In this document: positions 36,904-45,194 of the stretch, one piece after another
Position numbering within the stretch: the stretch's first letter is position 1
How the letters are laid out: each line of letters opens with the position of its first letter
Assembly: GCF_002814095.1 (NCBI RefSeq)
Contig: NZ_CP021913.1
Location: 3,533,501 to 3,597,500, forward strand
Direction: 5' to 3'
DNA length: 64,000 bases
DNA from: Sagittula sp. P11
GTDB taxonomy: Bacteria > Pseudomonadota > Alphaproteobacteria > Rhodobacterales > Rhodobacteraceae
Notes under the pieces: model-generated
What the model was told of the DNA's origin: nothing
Database searches by the model: none
What the model saw: only the letters and a program-made list of their open reading frames with translations
Made by a program: the position numbers and the translations under genes

Positions 36904-37988
36904 CAGCCGGCTCCGAAACAGATGGCCTGACCCGCGCCCCAGCCGATGTGCACGGTGTCGCCCCGTTTCAGGGCCGCGAACTCGCCGGACTGGGGCAGGG
37001 TGACCTCGAGCGTTTCGCCCGCGTCGTCCTCGACCAGCACGCGGCTGGCCGCGCCGTTGAACAGGATGCTGGTGACGGTGCCTTTGAGCCGGTTGTCGAA
37101 GCTGGACAGAGCTTCGGCGCTGCCGGCAAGGCGGATCGATTCCGGACGCACGAAAATCTCGGCCATAGCGCCCTCGGAGAGGGCCGCGCCGGTGGCCCGC
37201 ATGGCGAGGCCGCTCTCGGTCCGCAACTGGATGGTGTCGCCCTCTGTCCGTTCGATGCGGCCCTTCCAGCGGTTCGACTCGCCGATGAACCCGGCGACGA
37301 AGGGCGTGCCGGGCCGGTAGTAGAGGTCCTGCCCGGTGCCCACCTGCTCGAACCGGCCGGCGTTCATCACGGCGATCTGGTCGGACATGACCAGTGCCTC
37401 GGACTGGTCGTGGGTGATGTAGACGAAGGTGGTGTCGAAGGCCGCCTGCAGCGCCTTCAGCTCGACCTTCATGTGTTCGCGCAGCTTCAGGTCCAGCGCC
37501 CCCAGCGGCTCGTCCAGCAGCAGCACGTCGGGCTCCAGCACCATGCAGCGGGCGATGGCCACGCGCTGCTTTTGCCCGCCGGACAGTTCATCGACCTTGC
37601 GCCCGCCGATCCCCGGCAGGCCGATGCGGTCCAGCGCCTCGTCCACCTTGCGGGCGATCTCTGCCTTGGCCATGCCCCGGCGGCGCAGCCCGTAGCCGAT
37701 GTTCTCGGCAATCGTCATCATCGGGAACAGCGCCAGGTGCTGGAAGACCATGTTCACTGGGCGCTTGTTCGGCGGCGTGTCGAGGACCGAGCCGCCCTTG
37801 ATTCGGATGTCCCCCGAGGTCGGGTCGAGGAAGCCCGCGATCATCCGCATGATCGTGGTCTTGCCGCAGCCCGACGGCCCGAGGATCGAAAAGAAACTGC
37901 CCGGCGGTACCGAGAAGGAGACGTTGTCGACAGCCGTGGTTTCGCCGAACCGCTTGACGAGGTCGACGCATTCCAGATCAGGGGTCAT
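36903..37988 (-). CDS. Polyamine-type ABC transporter ATPase (PotA-like)
   Basis: The product has 361 residues. Walker A: ILGPSGCGKTTIMRMIAG; signature: ELSGGQKQRVAIARCM; Walker B: VLLLDEPLGALD; H-loop: YITHDQSEA. The C-terminal TOBE domain (from about residue 240) is typical of spermidine/putrescine importers and allows regulation. It follows the binding-protein gene by 51 bases. Confidence 0.92.
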   Translation of the reverse strand: MTPDLECVDLVKRFGETTAVDNVSFSVPPGSFFSILGPSGCGKTTIMRMIAGFLDPTSGDIRIKGGSVLDTPPNKRPVNMVFQHLALFPMMTIAENIGYGLRRRGMAKAEIARKVDEALDRIGLPGIGGRKVDELSGGQKQRVAIARCMVLEPDVLLLDEPLGALDLKLREHMKVELKALQAAFDTTFVYITHDQSEALVMSDQIAVMNAGRFEQVGTGQDLYYRPGTPFVAGFIGESNRWKGRIERTEGDTIQLRTESGLAMRATGAALSEGAMAEIFVRPESIRLAGSAEALSSFDNRLKGTVTSILFNGAASRVLVEDDAGETLEVTLPQSGEFAALKRGDTVHIGWGAGQAICFGAG

Positions 37989-38039
37989 GAGAATTCCGCG
38001 CAGAAGGGGCGGCCCCCGCGAAGGGAGCCGCCCGAATTG

Positions 38040-39101
38040 TCAGTTGGCCGCCTGGACGCGGTCCAGCACTTCGCCTTCGATGGCTTCCAGCCCGGCGGGG
38101 ACCGGCGGATACCACTTGATGTTGTCCACGGCCTCCGGCGGGAAGCTGGCCTGGTACTTGGCCTTCAGGCTTTCCTCGGCGTATTCGTCGGCGCCTGCGG
38201 AGGCGGTGAAGTTGCCCGCCGCTTCCGTGATCTTGGCCGCGATTTCCGGCTGCATCACGAAGTTGATCCACTCGTAGGCCACGTCATCGGCCTGACCCTT
38301 GGCGGGCAGCACGAAGGTGTCGATCCAGCCGAGCGCACCGGACGCGGGCGCGACGAAAGTGATGTCGGCGTTGTCCTCGTTCAGCTTCCAGCCGCCGGTG
38401 TCCCAGGCCATGGAGGCGGTGACTTCGCCCGACCGCACTAGGTTCATCAGTTCGTCGCCGCCGCCCCAGTAGGTCTTCACGTTGGCCTTGCACTCGGTCA
38501 GCTTGGCCTCGACCTTTTCCATGATCTCGCGGTACTTCGCCTCGTCGTCGTAGGCGGCGAACGGATCCTCGCCCATGGCGAAGGCAAAGCCGATCAGGGT
38601 GGGGCGCTTCAGGCGGTAGGACACCTTGCCTGCCACAGCCGGATCGCAGAGGTCGGTGTAATCCTTGACCACGTCACCTGCCTCGGCGGTGTTCAGCACG
38701 AGGCCGGATGTGCCCCAGACGTGCGGCACGCCGTAGACGTCGCCGTTCACGGTGGTGTTCTCCATCGTCGCCTTCAGCATCGACGGGATGAACAGGTCCT
38801 GGTTCAGCTTGGAGACGTCCATCGGCTTGTAGATGCCGAACTCCATCTGCGGGCCCATCACGCGGTCCTGGCTGGGTTGCGCGAGGTCGAAGCCGCCGCC
38901 GCCGGTGGCGCGCAGCTTGGCGATCATTTCCTCGTTGTTGGACTTGGTGACTTCGACGGTGTGGCCGGTCTGTTCCTCGAACATCGCCACCACGTCGTCG
39001 GGGGCGTAGCCGCCCCATGTCAGCAGGCGCAGCGTGTCGGCCTGCGCAACGGACGCGAGACCCGCCAGCACGGTCGTGGCCAGCATGAGTGTTCTGGTCA
39101 T
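38040..39101 (-). CDS. Periplasmic solute-binding protein, PotD-like (polyamine or related cation)
   Basis: The product has 353 residues. Signal peptide MTRTLMLATTVLAGLASVAQ, cut at ADT. The mature N-terminus LRLLTWGGYAPDDVVAMFEE matches the spermidine/putrescine-binding family, as do YKPMDVSKLNQDLF and WINFVMQPEIAAKITEAAGN. It is the first gene of the transporter operon. The ligand is inferred; members of this group also bind other amines. The start is at 39101. Confidence 0.88.
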   Translation of the reverse strand: MTRTLMLATTVLAGLASVAQADTLRLLTWGGYAPDDVVAMFEEQTGHTVEVTKSNNEEMIAKLRATGGGGFDLAQPSQDRVMGPQMEFGIYKPMDVSKLNQDLFIPSMLKATMENTTVNGDVYGVPHVWGTSGLVLNTAEAGDVVKDYTDLCDPAVAGKVSYRLKRPTLIGFAFAMGEDPFAAYDDEAKYREIMEKVEAKLTECKANVKTYWGGGDELMNLVRSGEVTASMAWDTGGWKLNEDNADITFVAPASGALGWIDTFVLPAKGQADDVAYEWINFVMQPEIAAKITEAAGNFTASAGADEYAEESLKAKYQASFPPEAVDNIKWYPPVPAGLEAIEGEVLDRVQAAN

Positions 39102-39579
39102 GGAATATCCTCTCTGTCGTGTTTTGTTATTCCGGTCAGAATGCGCGCGCCGGACCAAATGGTCAAATTTTAGTTCGACGCGAAACGCTTCATTGTCGTT
39201 CCGAAATGCGAAACTGCGGTGACAGCTTGTGGACGACCCGGGAGTGCAGCGCCGGTTCGCCTGCGAAACACGCATATTTCGGGGAAGACCCAAATTGAAT
39301 GGACGGTTTCGGGGCGCGGCGGGCGAGTCCTCCGGGCTGGGGTGGAGCAAATTTACGGTCCCATGTTTGGACGGCGCACGGAGCGGGGAAGGGCCATGCA
39401 TGTCCGGTTCCCCGGTCCACTGGTCGGCCCATCGCGAAACAGTCTGAGTAACGCGCGCGCATTAACCACGTATGCACATCTTAAGGTTGACGGGGCAAAG
39501 GCATTTGCCTCGCAAGACAGTGGTTTGACAGTTATCGTAAACCTTGAATCGATGCGCTTGTTCCAAGGGAGTGTTACTG
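39102..39579. promoter_or_regulatory. Divergent regulatory gap between the transporter and sensor genes
   Basis: No gene is seen in these 478 bases. A hairpin GGCAAA/TTTGCC is at about 39495-39511, and a -35-like TTGACA is at 39525-39530 facing the sensor gene, with a poor -10 (ATCGAT at 39548). The promoter of the PotD-like gene must also lie here. Confidence 0.4.
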
Positions 39580-40701
39580 TTGGTCGATCCCAGGCAAACG
39601 ATCTCGCAAATCAGTCTGGCGCATGCGGTGTTTGGCTTTGTTGCCGTCACCTGCGTCATTCTCTCCGGCTTCATCTGGCTGCTGATATCGAGCCGGTCGG
39701 AGCAGTTGACGACCGCCGCGCTCGACAACGCGGTGCGCCTGCGGACCGAGTCGGCGGCCGAAAACCTCGCCCGCACTCTGCACTCCGACTGGCATGACCT
39801 GCAGCAGCTGGCGAGCATGATCGGAACCCATTCGGACAACGAGATCACCGCGCTCATGGCCGGACTTCAGGGCGACGGTTCGCGGATTTCTTGGGTGGGG
39901 CTGGCCGATACGGCGGGCAACGTGCGCTATGCCTCCGGAAACATGCTGGTGGGGCAGGATGTGTCGTCCCGCCCGTGGTTCCGCGGCGGACTGCGCGGCG
40001 GCTTTGCCGGGGATGTGCACGAGGCTGTCCTGCTTGCGTCCCTATTGCCCGAGACGGCGGAGGGCGACGTGCCGCGGTTCATCGACCTTGCGCTTCCGGT
40101 CCGTGACGAGGCGGGCGAGGTGACGGGTGTCCTGGGCATGCACATCGACGCCGCTTGGCTGAAACGCCAGTTGTCGGAAACCGCCGAGACGCTGAACATC
40201 GACCTGTTCCTTGTGGCGGCGGACGGCAGCGTGTCGCTTTGGACGACGGAGGCCGACCCCGGAAGTTCCGGGCTGGCGATCATGCGGGCGGCACAGGCGG
40301 GGGTCGCGGCCTCCGACAGGGAAACATGGCCGGACGGGAAGGACTACTTCTCCATCCTCGTGCCCAGCGTCACGTACGACGATCTGCCGAACTTCGGCTG
40401 GCGCGTTGTCGGGCGGCTGGAGGCGGCCTCCTTCGCGCCTGCCATGCAAGACGCCCTCGGGACGATTGGCGCGGTCGTACTGTCGGCCATCTCGCTGCTG
40501 GCGGGGCTGACGGCCATATTCGTGTACCTGTTCGTCCGGCCGATCGAGGCGCTGGCCCAGACGGCGACACGGATTGCCAATGGCGACGAGGAGTTCCCGC
40601 CCGAACGCGGCAACACCCGCGAGATCGCCCAGTTGTCCGCAGCGGTGGCCCGGATTCAGGAGCAGAGGGATTACCGTCCTAGCGCGGCGGACGTGAGTTG
40701 A
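39580..40701 (+). CDS. Membrane sensor with periplasmic Cache-type domain and HAMP, no output domain
   Basis: The product has about 373 residues. Membrane segment 1 (AVFGFVAVTCVILSGFIWLL) and segment 2 (IGAVVLSAISLLAGLTAIFV) enclose about 250 periplasmic residues with Cache features (LADTAGNVRYASGN, GQDVSSRPWFRGGLRG, GVLGMHIDAAWL). A HAMP domain follows (RPIEALAQTATRIANGDEEF) and the protein ends about 20 residues later with no kinase, GGDEF or methyl-accepting domain. The start is uncertain: no ATG fits; TTG at 39580 lies 8 bases after AAGGGAG, GTG at 39571 is an alternative. Its end overlaps the end of the convergent glucan synthase gene by 23 bases. Confidence 0.75.
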   Translation: MVDPRQTISQISLAHAVFGFVAVTCVILSGFIWLLISSRSEQLTTAALDNAVRLRTESAAENLARTLHSDWHDLQQLASMIGTHSDNEITALMAGLQGDGSRISWVGLADTAGNVRYASGNMLVGQDVSSRPWFRGGLRGGFAGDVHEAVLLASLLPETAEGDVPRFIDLALPVRDEAGEVTGVLGMHIDAAWLKRQLSETAETLNIDLFLVAADGSVSLWTTEADPGSSGLAIMRAAQAGVAASDRETWPDGKDYFSILVPSVTYDDLPNFGWRVVGRLEAASFAPAMQDALGTIGAVVLSAISLLAGLTAIFVYLFVRPIEALAQTATRIANGDEEFPPERGNTREIAQLSAAVARIQEQRDYRPSAADVS

Positions 40702-42673
40702 ACGAGAACCGCCGCCCGAGGTCCTCGAGCAGAGCGGCGGTGCGCACGCCCCCCACGCCGGGGGCGGCCCCTTCGGCGTAGAAGCGCAGGATCAATGCCT
40801 CGCGCTGTTCGTCGGATGGCCGAAGCAGGAGCCGGGCGCCATCAACGGTGCTCGCGATGACCTGTGCCGGTACGTGGCCCACGTCCTTGATGTCGATCCA
40901 GCCCGAGGTGCCCTGCGGGTAGACCCGCCCGCGGATGCGCACCGTGTCGGCGGTCAGCGACACGAGCCAGACCTTGCGGCTGACTCCATCCGTCTCGAAC
41001 GCGGCCCGTTCCGGCGAGTCGGTGACATGGCGTTCGCGGCGGGGCAGTTCGATGCAGGCGACAACCGCGACCGACAGGACCAGCAGGTTGTAGAGCGTCC
41101 AGAACAGGATGACCCACTTGCCGTCGCCCGCTTCGTCGAAGGCGAAGCTGTCCCAGATCATGCCCAGCGACAGGCCGATCACCGTGAGCACCAGCATGAT
41201 CGCAAAGGGCGCCATCAGCCGCCACTGCACCACGATGCGGGACCGGTCCCCGCCCTTGGCGGTCACGGAAAACGGGTGGCCCTTGGGCTTGATCAAGCCG
41301 ACGATGGCCGCGCGGCTGATCGGAATGGCGCCGATCAACTGGCTGACATCGTTGAGGATCGGCACCACCATGCCACGGCTCAGGGTGTTCAGGACCGTGA
41401 GAATCCAAAGGTAGTAGCAACCGAAATAGGTCACGACGTCCGGCAGGCTCGCGTCCACGACGGTGATGTTGAAGAACCAGTAGAGCAGGGGGTAGACGAT
41501 GGCCGCCAGCCGGAACAGGAAGGTCGTGAACCAGTAGAATACCGAGTCCGCGACGCTCCAGCGGTCGCGCAGGCGCAGGTTGTTGCGGGCGAGGGGGCCG
41601 AGGCGCGAGCGGGCGATCTGCATCAGGCCAAGGCACCAGCGTGCCCTCTGGGTGACGTATTCCTTCAGGCCCTCGGGGGCGAGCCCCTCGGTCAGCGCCT
41701 CGTCGAGGTAGACGGTGTTCCAGCCCGCGTCCTGCAGGGCCAGCGTCAGCATGAAGTCCTCGGTGATGCTGTCGGTGGGAAAGCCGCCGATGTACTGGAC
41801 CGCGTCCCAGCGGGCGACAGAGGAGGTGCCGCAGCAGAAGGCGATGCCCCAGCCGTCCCGTGCGGGCTGCATGTGGTCGAAGAAGAAGCGCTGTTCGTCG
41901 GGGTATGACCGGCTGACGCCCAGATTGTGCTGGATCGGGTCGGCGTTGAAGAAGTGCTGCGGCGTCTGCACAAGTCCGACCTTCGGATCGTGGAACAGCG
42001 CGAGGCAGCGGGACAGGAACCCCCGGTGCGGCACGAAATCCGCGTCGAGCACGGCCACGAAATCCGGCGTCTCGGCGTCCTGTGCCAAGACCGCCAGCGC
42101 GTGGTTGATGTTGCCTGCCTTCGACCCCTTGTTGTCGTGGCGCCGGATGTAGCGCACGCCTTGCCGGCGGCAGAAATCCTGCAGCCAGTCGCGCCGCCCG
42201 TCATCGAGGACCAGCACCTGCTTGTCGGTGTGGCGCAATGATTTCGCGCCGACGATGGTGCGCTCCAGCACCTCCAGATCCTCGTTGTAGGTGGCGATGA
42301 GGATGGCGACCCGCGGCGGGGTGTCTCCCCACCAGCCTTCGTACTTGTCCGCCTCGGCGCCGCGCAGGCGCAGGCGCGACATGATGACGAAGGCGCTGAG
42401 GCTGCCTAACAGGGCGGCCATTTCGATCGCGTAAAGCGACCAGCTTGCCACCATGTCGAAGGTCCAGCCCGCCGGGGCCAGTGTCTCTGTTGTGCGCCAC
42501 CACGCGTAACGGAAGGCCAGCAGGAAGGCCACGAAGAACAGCAAAGCGCGGTGGAGCGTTTTGGTCCGGTCGACGACGAAGGGCAGGAGAAGCCCGATGC
42601 CCGCAACCAGCGACACGTCGATCAGGCTGGCCGAGAACTCTCCGAGATACGGGAAGCCGGTCATTCCCCTCAT
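40679..42673 (-). CDS. Cellulose-synthase-like GT2 glucan synthase, BgsA-like
   Basis: The product has 664 residues. N-terminal membrane helices precede a family-2 glycosyltransferase with VAVLDADFVPHRGFL (DxD), the TED motif (ITEDFMLTLAL) and QRARW (QxxRW), then further helices. The C-terminal about 100 residues look like a PilZ-like barrel but carry only RRERH and a degenerate second motif. This fits Sinorhizobium BgsA, whose C-terminal domain binds c-di-GMP without a canonical PilZ and which makes mixed-linkage beta-glucan together with BgsB. Cellulose or curdlan synthase is the alternative. Its start shares one base with the stop of the HlyD-like gene. Confidence 0.8.
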   Translation of the reverse strand: MRGMTGFPYLGEFSASLIDVSLVAGIGLLLPFVVDRTKTLHRALLFFVAFLLAFRYAWWRTTETLAPAGWTFDMVASWSLYAIEMAALLGSLSAFVIMSRLRLRGAEADKYEGWWGDTPPRVAILIATYNEDLEVLERTIVGAKSLRHTDKQVLVLDDGRRDWLQDFCRRQGVRYIRRHDNKGSKAGNINHALAVLAQDAETPDFVAVLDADFVPHRGFLSRCLALFHDPKVGLVQTPQHFFNADPIQHNLGVSRSYPDEQRFFFDHMQPARDGWGIAFCCGTSSVARWDAVQYIGGFPTDSITEDFMLTLALQDAGWNTVYLDEALTEGLAPEGLKEYVTQRARWCLGLMQIARSRLGPLARNNLRLRDRWSVADSVFYWFTTFLFRLAAIVYPLLYWFFNITVVDASLPDVVTYFGCYYLWILTVLNTLSRGMVVPILNDVSQLIGAIPISRAAIVGLIKPKGHPFSVTAKGGDRSRIVVQWRLMAPFAIMLVLTVIGLSLGMIWDSFAFDEAGDGKWVILFWTLYNLLVLSVAVVACIELPRRERHVTDSPERAAFETDGVSRKVWLVSLTADTVRIRGRVYPQGTSGWIDIKDVGHVPAQVIASTVDGARLLLRPSDEQREALILRFYAEGAAPGVGGVRTAALLEDLGRRFSFNSRPPR

Positions 42674-43839
42674 CAGAAACCGCGCAGCCAGTCGAACGGG
42701 CGATCGTCAAAGAAGGCCCGCCCGGTCCGGCCGATCATGCAGCCCTCGTTCCCGGCATCGCGTAGCGCCGGAACGGTCAGCGCCACATCGTAACGCTCGA
42801 GGTGCTGCTGGCTGGGGGCGACGGCGAGGTGTTCGTAGACCGTTGCGGCCCCGCTGCCCGCAAGGCGGGAGATGGTCGCGTCTAGCACCTCGCTCGACCC
42901 GTTCAGGCGGACCCGGGCTTCCTGCCCGATTTCGAGGCGATTGTAGACGTTTTCGCTGACCGGCACGGTGACCATGACCGACGCACAGTCGACCAGCGTC
43001 ATGACCGGATCGCCGCGCTGCACGGTGACACCGTCCGACTGGAGCACCGTCCAGAGCAGTCCGCGCACGGGCGACTCGATCTGGCCGCCGCGCAGGGTGT
43101 TGACGCGGACCTCCTCGCGTTCGATGCGGGCGTCGACCGCCTCTGCCCGCTGGCGTGTCTCCGTGAGGCTGGCCTCCAGCCCGGCGATCTCGCCTTCGAG
43201 CACGACGGCATATTGTTCGGAGTTGGGCGCGTCGTTGTAGCCGTCACCAAGGAAGACGCCGGCTTCGGCCGCGGCGAGGGCGATTTCCAGCACCTCGACC
43301 CGTTCGCGGGCATGATCCAGAGCCAGTTCAAAGAGCACGGGTTCCGCGGGCAGGCGGTCCTGGTCCGGGTCGACGGCGTCGACTACGCGCTGTTCCCCGG
43401 CATCGACGGCGCCGCGCTCTTCCAGAAGGGCCAGGCGCGCACGGGCATGCGACAACCGCGTGCGTACCTCCTCCAGCCGGCGCGCGTGGAAGGTTTCGCC
43501 GCGTGTCTTCAGGCCTTCCAGAATGGCGCCGGACGCCGCCAGATCCGCCTCGATCCGGCCCGCCTCTGCGTCGAGGAAGGCGCGCTCCATGCGCAGATCA
43601 TTCAGGCGGATGACATCGACGAGGGCGTCGTCGACGCTGGCAATACCTTCGCCGATCTCGACGTGCGAACCGAGCAGCCGGTTCGGCATTGCAATGCGTC
43701 CGGCTGTGTCCGCACGCAGGGTGACGACCCGTGCGTTCACCACCGCGTCACCGCTGGCACCGGCCATCTGTTCTCCGACGATGATCCAGAGAGCCGCGAG
43801 GACGACGAGGATGCCTAAGATCAGTCGGGTGAAACGCAT
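42673..43839 (-). CDS. HlyD-type membrane fusion protein, BgsB-like
   Basis: The product has 388 residues. One N-terminal membrane helix (LILGILVVLAALWIIVGEQM), a lipoyl-like half motif (VVTLRADTAGRIAMPNRLLG), about 150 residues of coiled coil, the returning half (QIESPVRGLLWTVLQSDGVT) and a beta-barrel. Adaptor proteins of this kind link inner-membrane exporters to the envelope. One-base overlap with the GT2 gene indicates a dedicated partnership in glucan export. ATG 43839 was chosen over an extended start at 43887. Confidence 0.8.
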   Translation of the reverse strand: MRFTRLILGILVVLAALWIIVGEQMAGASGDAVVNARVVTLRADTAGRIAMPNRLLGSHVEIGEGIASVDDALVDVIRLNDLRMERAFLDAEAGRIEADLAASGAILEGLKTRGETFHARRLEEVRTRLSHARARLALLEERGAVDAGEQRVVDAVDPDQDRLPAEPVLFELALDHARERVEVLEIALAAAEAGVFLGDGYNDAPNSEQYAVVLEGEIAGLEASLTETRQRAEAVDARIEREEVRVNTLRGGQIESPVRGLLWTVLQSDGVTVQRGDPVMTLVDCASVMVTVPVSENVYNRLEIGQEARVRLNGSSEVLDATISRLAGSGAATVYEHLAVAPSQQHLERYDVALTVPALRDAGNEGCMIGRTGRAFFDDRPFDWLRGF

Positions 43840-43899
43840 GGAGATGGTGTCCCTCGGTTTGGTGCCGGCAGACTCCGAAGTTCGCAACCTTAGAGTTTT

Positions 43900-44925
43900 T
43901 CAGCAAGAATCATTTTCACGTTCAGCGAGAAGTGAAAAAAGGTGAAGCGTTGCCGGATAATATGGTTGTGAATTGATCGACTGCGGCGTGACGACCACAG
44001 CTTCGCAGCGTGTCAGAGACAGGATCGACCGATAGCCGGGCAGGTCACTGCGGTCGACAGGCGCGCCTTGGGCATCGCGCCTGACGGCTACGCCGGAGGG
44101 ATCGTCGGGAAGGGAGAGCGCCTCGGCCCCGCGTGTCACCGCTGGATGATCGCGACGCCCCGACCAGACGAGGTACAGCGGCACGCGAAGCGCGTCGTAC
44201 CCGGCACGCAGGTCGTGGTCGGCGGGCGGCGCGAAGCCGTCCGGGGTCACGTCGATCCAGTCCGGCACGAACCCGGCGGCGGCGAGTTCGCGCAGAACGG
44301 TTTCGCCATGGTCGGCGGCGCGCAGGAGGTCGGTCTGCCCGGTCGCCTCGCCCAGTTCCCTCAGGGCGCGGCTCATGATGTAGGACGGGTTGAACGGCAC
44401 GCGGTCGGGCGCCCTCCGCGTTTCGGCTCCGGGCAGCAGCAGCAGCTCGCCTGGCGCACGCGGATCGGGTGCAAGGCACAGCGACGCGATGTCGGCGGCG
44501 ATGCGGTCGGGCGTGTCGACCGGCCAGCCGGAATCGCGCGCGGCGCGCAACAATGCCCAGGCCCGGAAGAGGTCGCCGTCCGTCGCGGTGTGCCAGTCGG
44601 TGACGGCGGCGCCGGGCTCCCAGCGCCATGCCATCAAGGCCTCGTCACGGACCAGCAGGTTGTCCTTCGTCCATGCCTCGATCTTTTCGAAGGCGGCGCG
44701 GTCACCGAATGCCTGCGCCAGCAGAAGCCCGTATCCCTGTCCCTCCGAATGACTGATGCCGCCGCCGGTGTCGTCTGTGACACGACCGTCTGCGCCAAGG
44801 AAACGGGATTTCCAGGCGAGCCAAGCGTCTGACGGGGCGGCGCTGGCACTGGACGACAGGCCAATCAACGGAAAGGCCATGCAACTGCCGATAGCCTGTC
44901 TTCGGGTGATGCGCTTTGCCTGCAC
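43900..44925 (-). CDS. Glycoside hydrolase family 8 endoglucanase with Tat-like signal
   Basis: The product has about 341 residues. The GH8 signature is ISHSEGQGYGLLLAQAFGD (Glu is the general acid) with DWHTATDGDLFRAWALL (Asp) and FNPSYIMSRALREL. The N-terminus KRITRRQAIGSCMAF has twin arginines followed by a hydrophobic stretch and SASAAP, so export is likely. GTG at 44925 gives this N-terminus; ATG 44979 is possible. GH8 includes cellulases and 1,3-1,4-beta-glucanases. The position upstream of a BgsBA-like pair suggests it trims or releases the same polymer. Confidence 0.85.
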   Translation of the reverse strand: MQAKRITRRQAIGSCMAFPLIGLSSSASAAPSDAWLAWKSRFLGADGRVTDDTGGGISHSEGQGYGLLLAQAFGDRAAFEKIEAWTKDNLLVRDEALMAWRWEPGAAVTDWHTATDGDLFRAWALLRAARDSGWPVDTPDRIAADIASLCLAPDPRAPGELLLLPGAETRRAPDRVPFNPSYIMSRALRELGEATGQTDLLRAADHGETVLRELAAAGFVPDWIDVTPDGFAPPADHDLRAGYDALRVPLYLVWSGRRDHPAVTRGAEALSLPDDPSGVAVRRDAQGAPVDRSDLPGYRSILSLTRCEAVVVTPQSINSQPYYPATLHLFSLLAERENDSC

Positions 44926-45194
44926 AGTGTTCGCGTCCTTCCGGAAACGCTGTTGGTCATGATCTGCTCCGCGAACCATGTGTGCCGAACTCCGGCGCAG
45001 GAACAAGGTGCCAGACCCTTTTGTGACCGGGCGGCGCTGGCAACAATTCGTAAGGCGGGGGGGCTGTCATCTGCCTCGGATCGGGCAAGCGGTCTGTCTG
45101 CCACGACGAAGGCCATGCAAACCCCCGGCATATTGCTATGTGCCTGGCAACGCCGCATGGTCCCGGGGATGCAAGTGACGACCTGGCGAGTACG

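Noticed and set aside
40679..44925. Labelling the locus a bcs cellulose operon
   Set aside because: No BcsB, BcsC, BcsQ or complete PilZ motif is present; the HlyD-type adaptor points to a bgsBA-type system.
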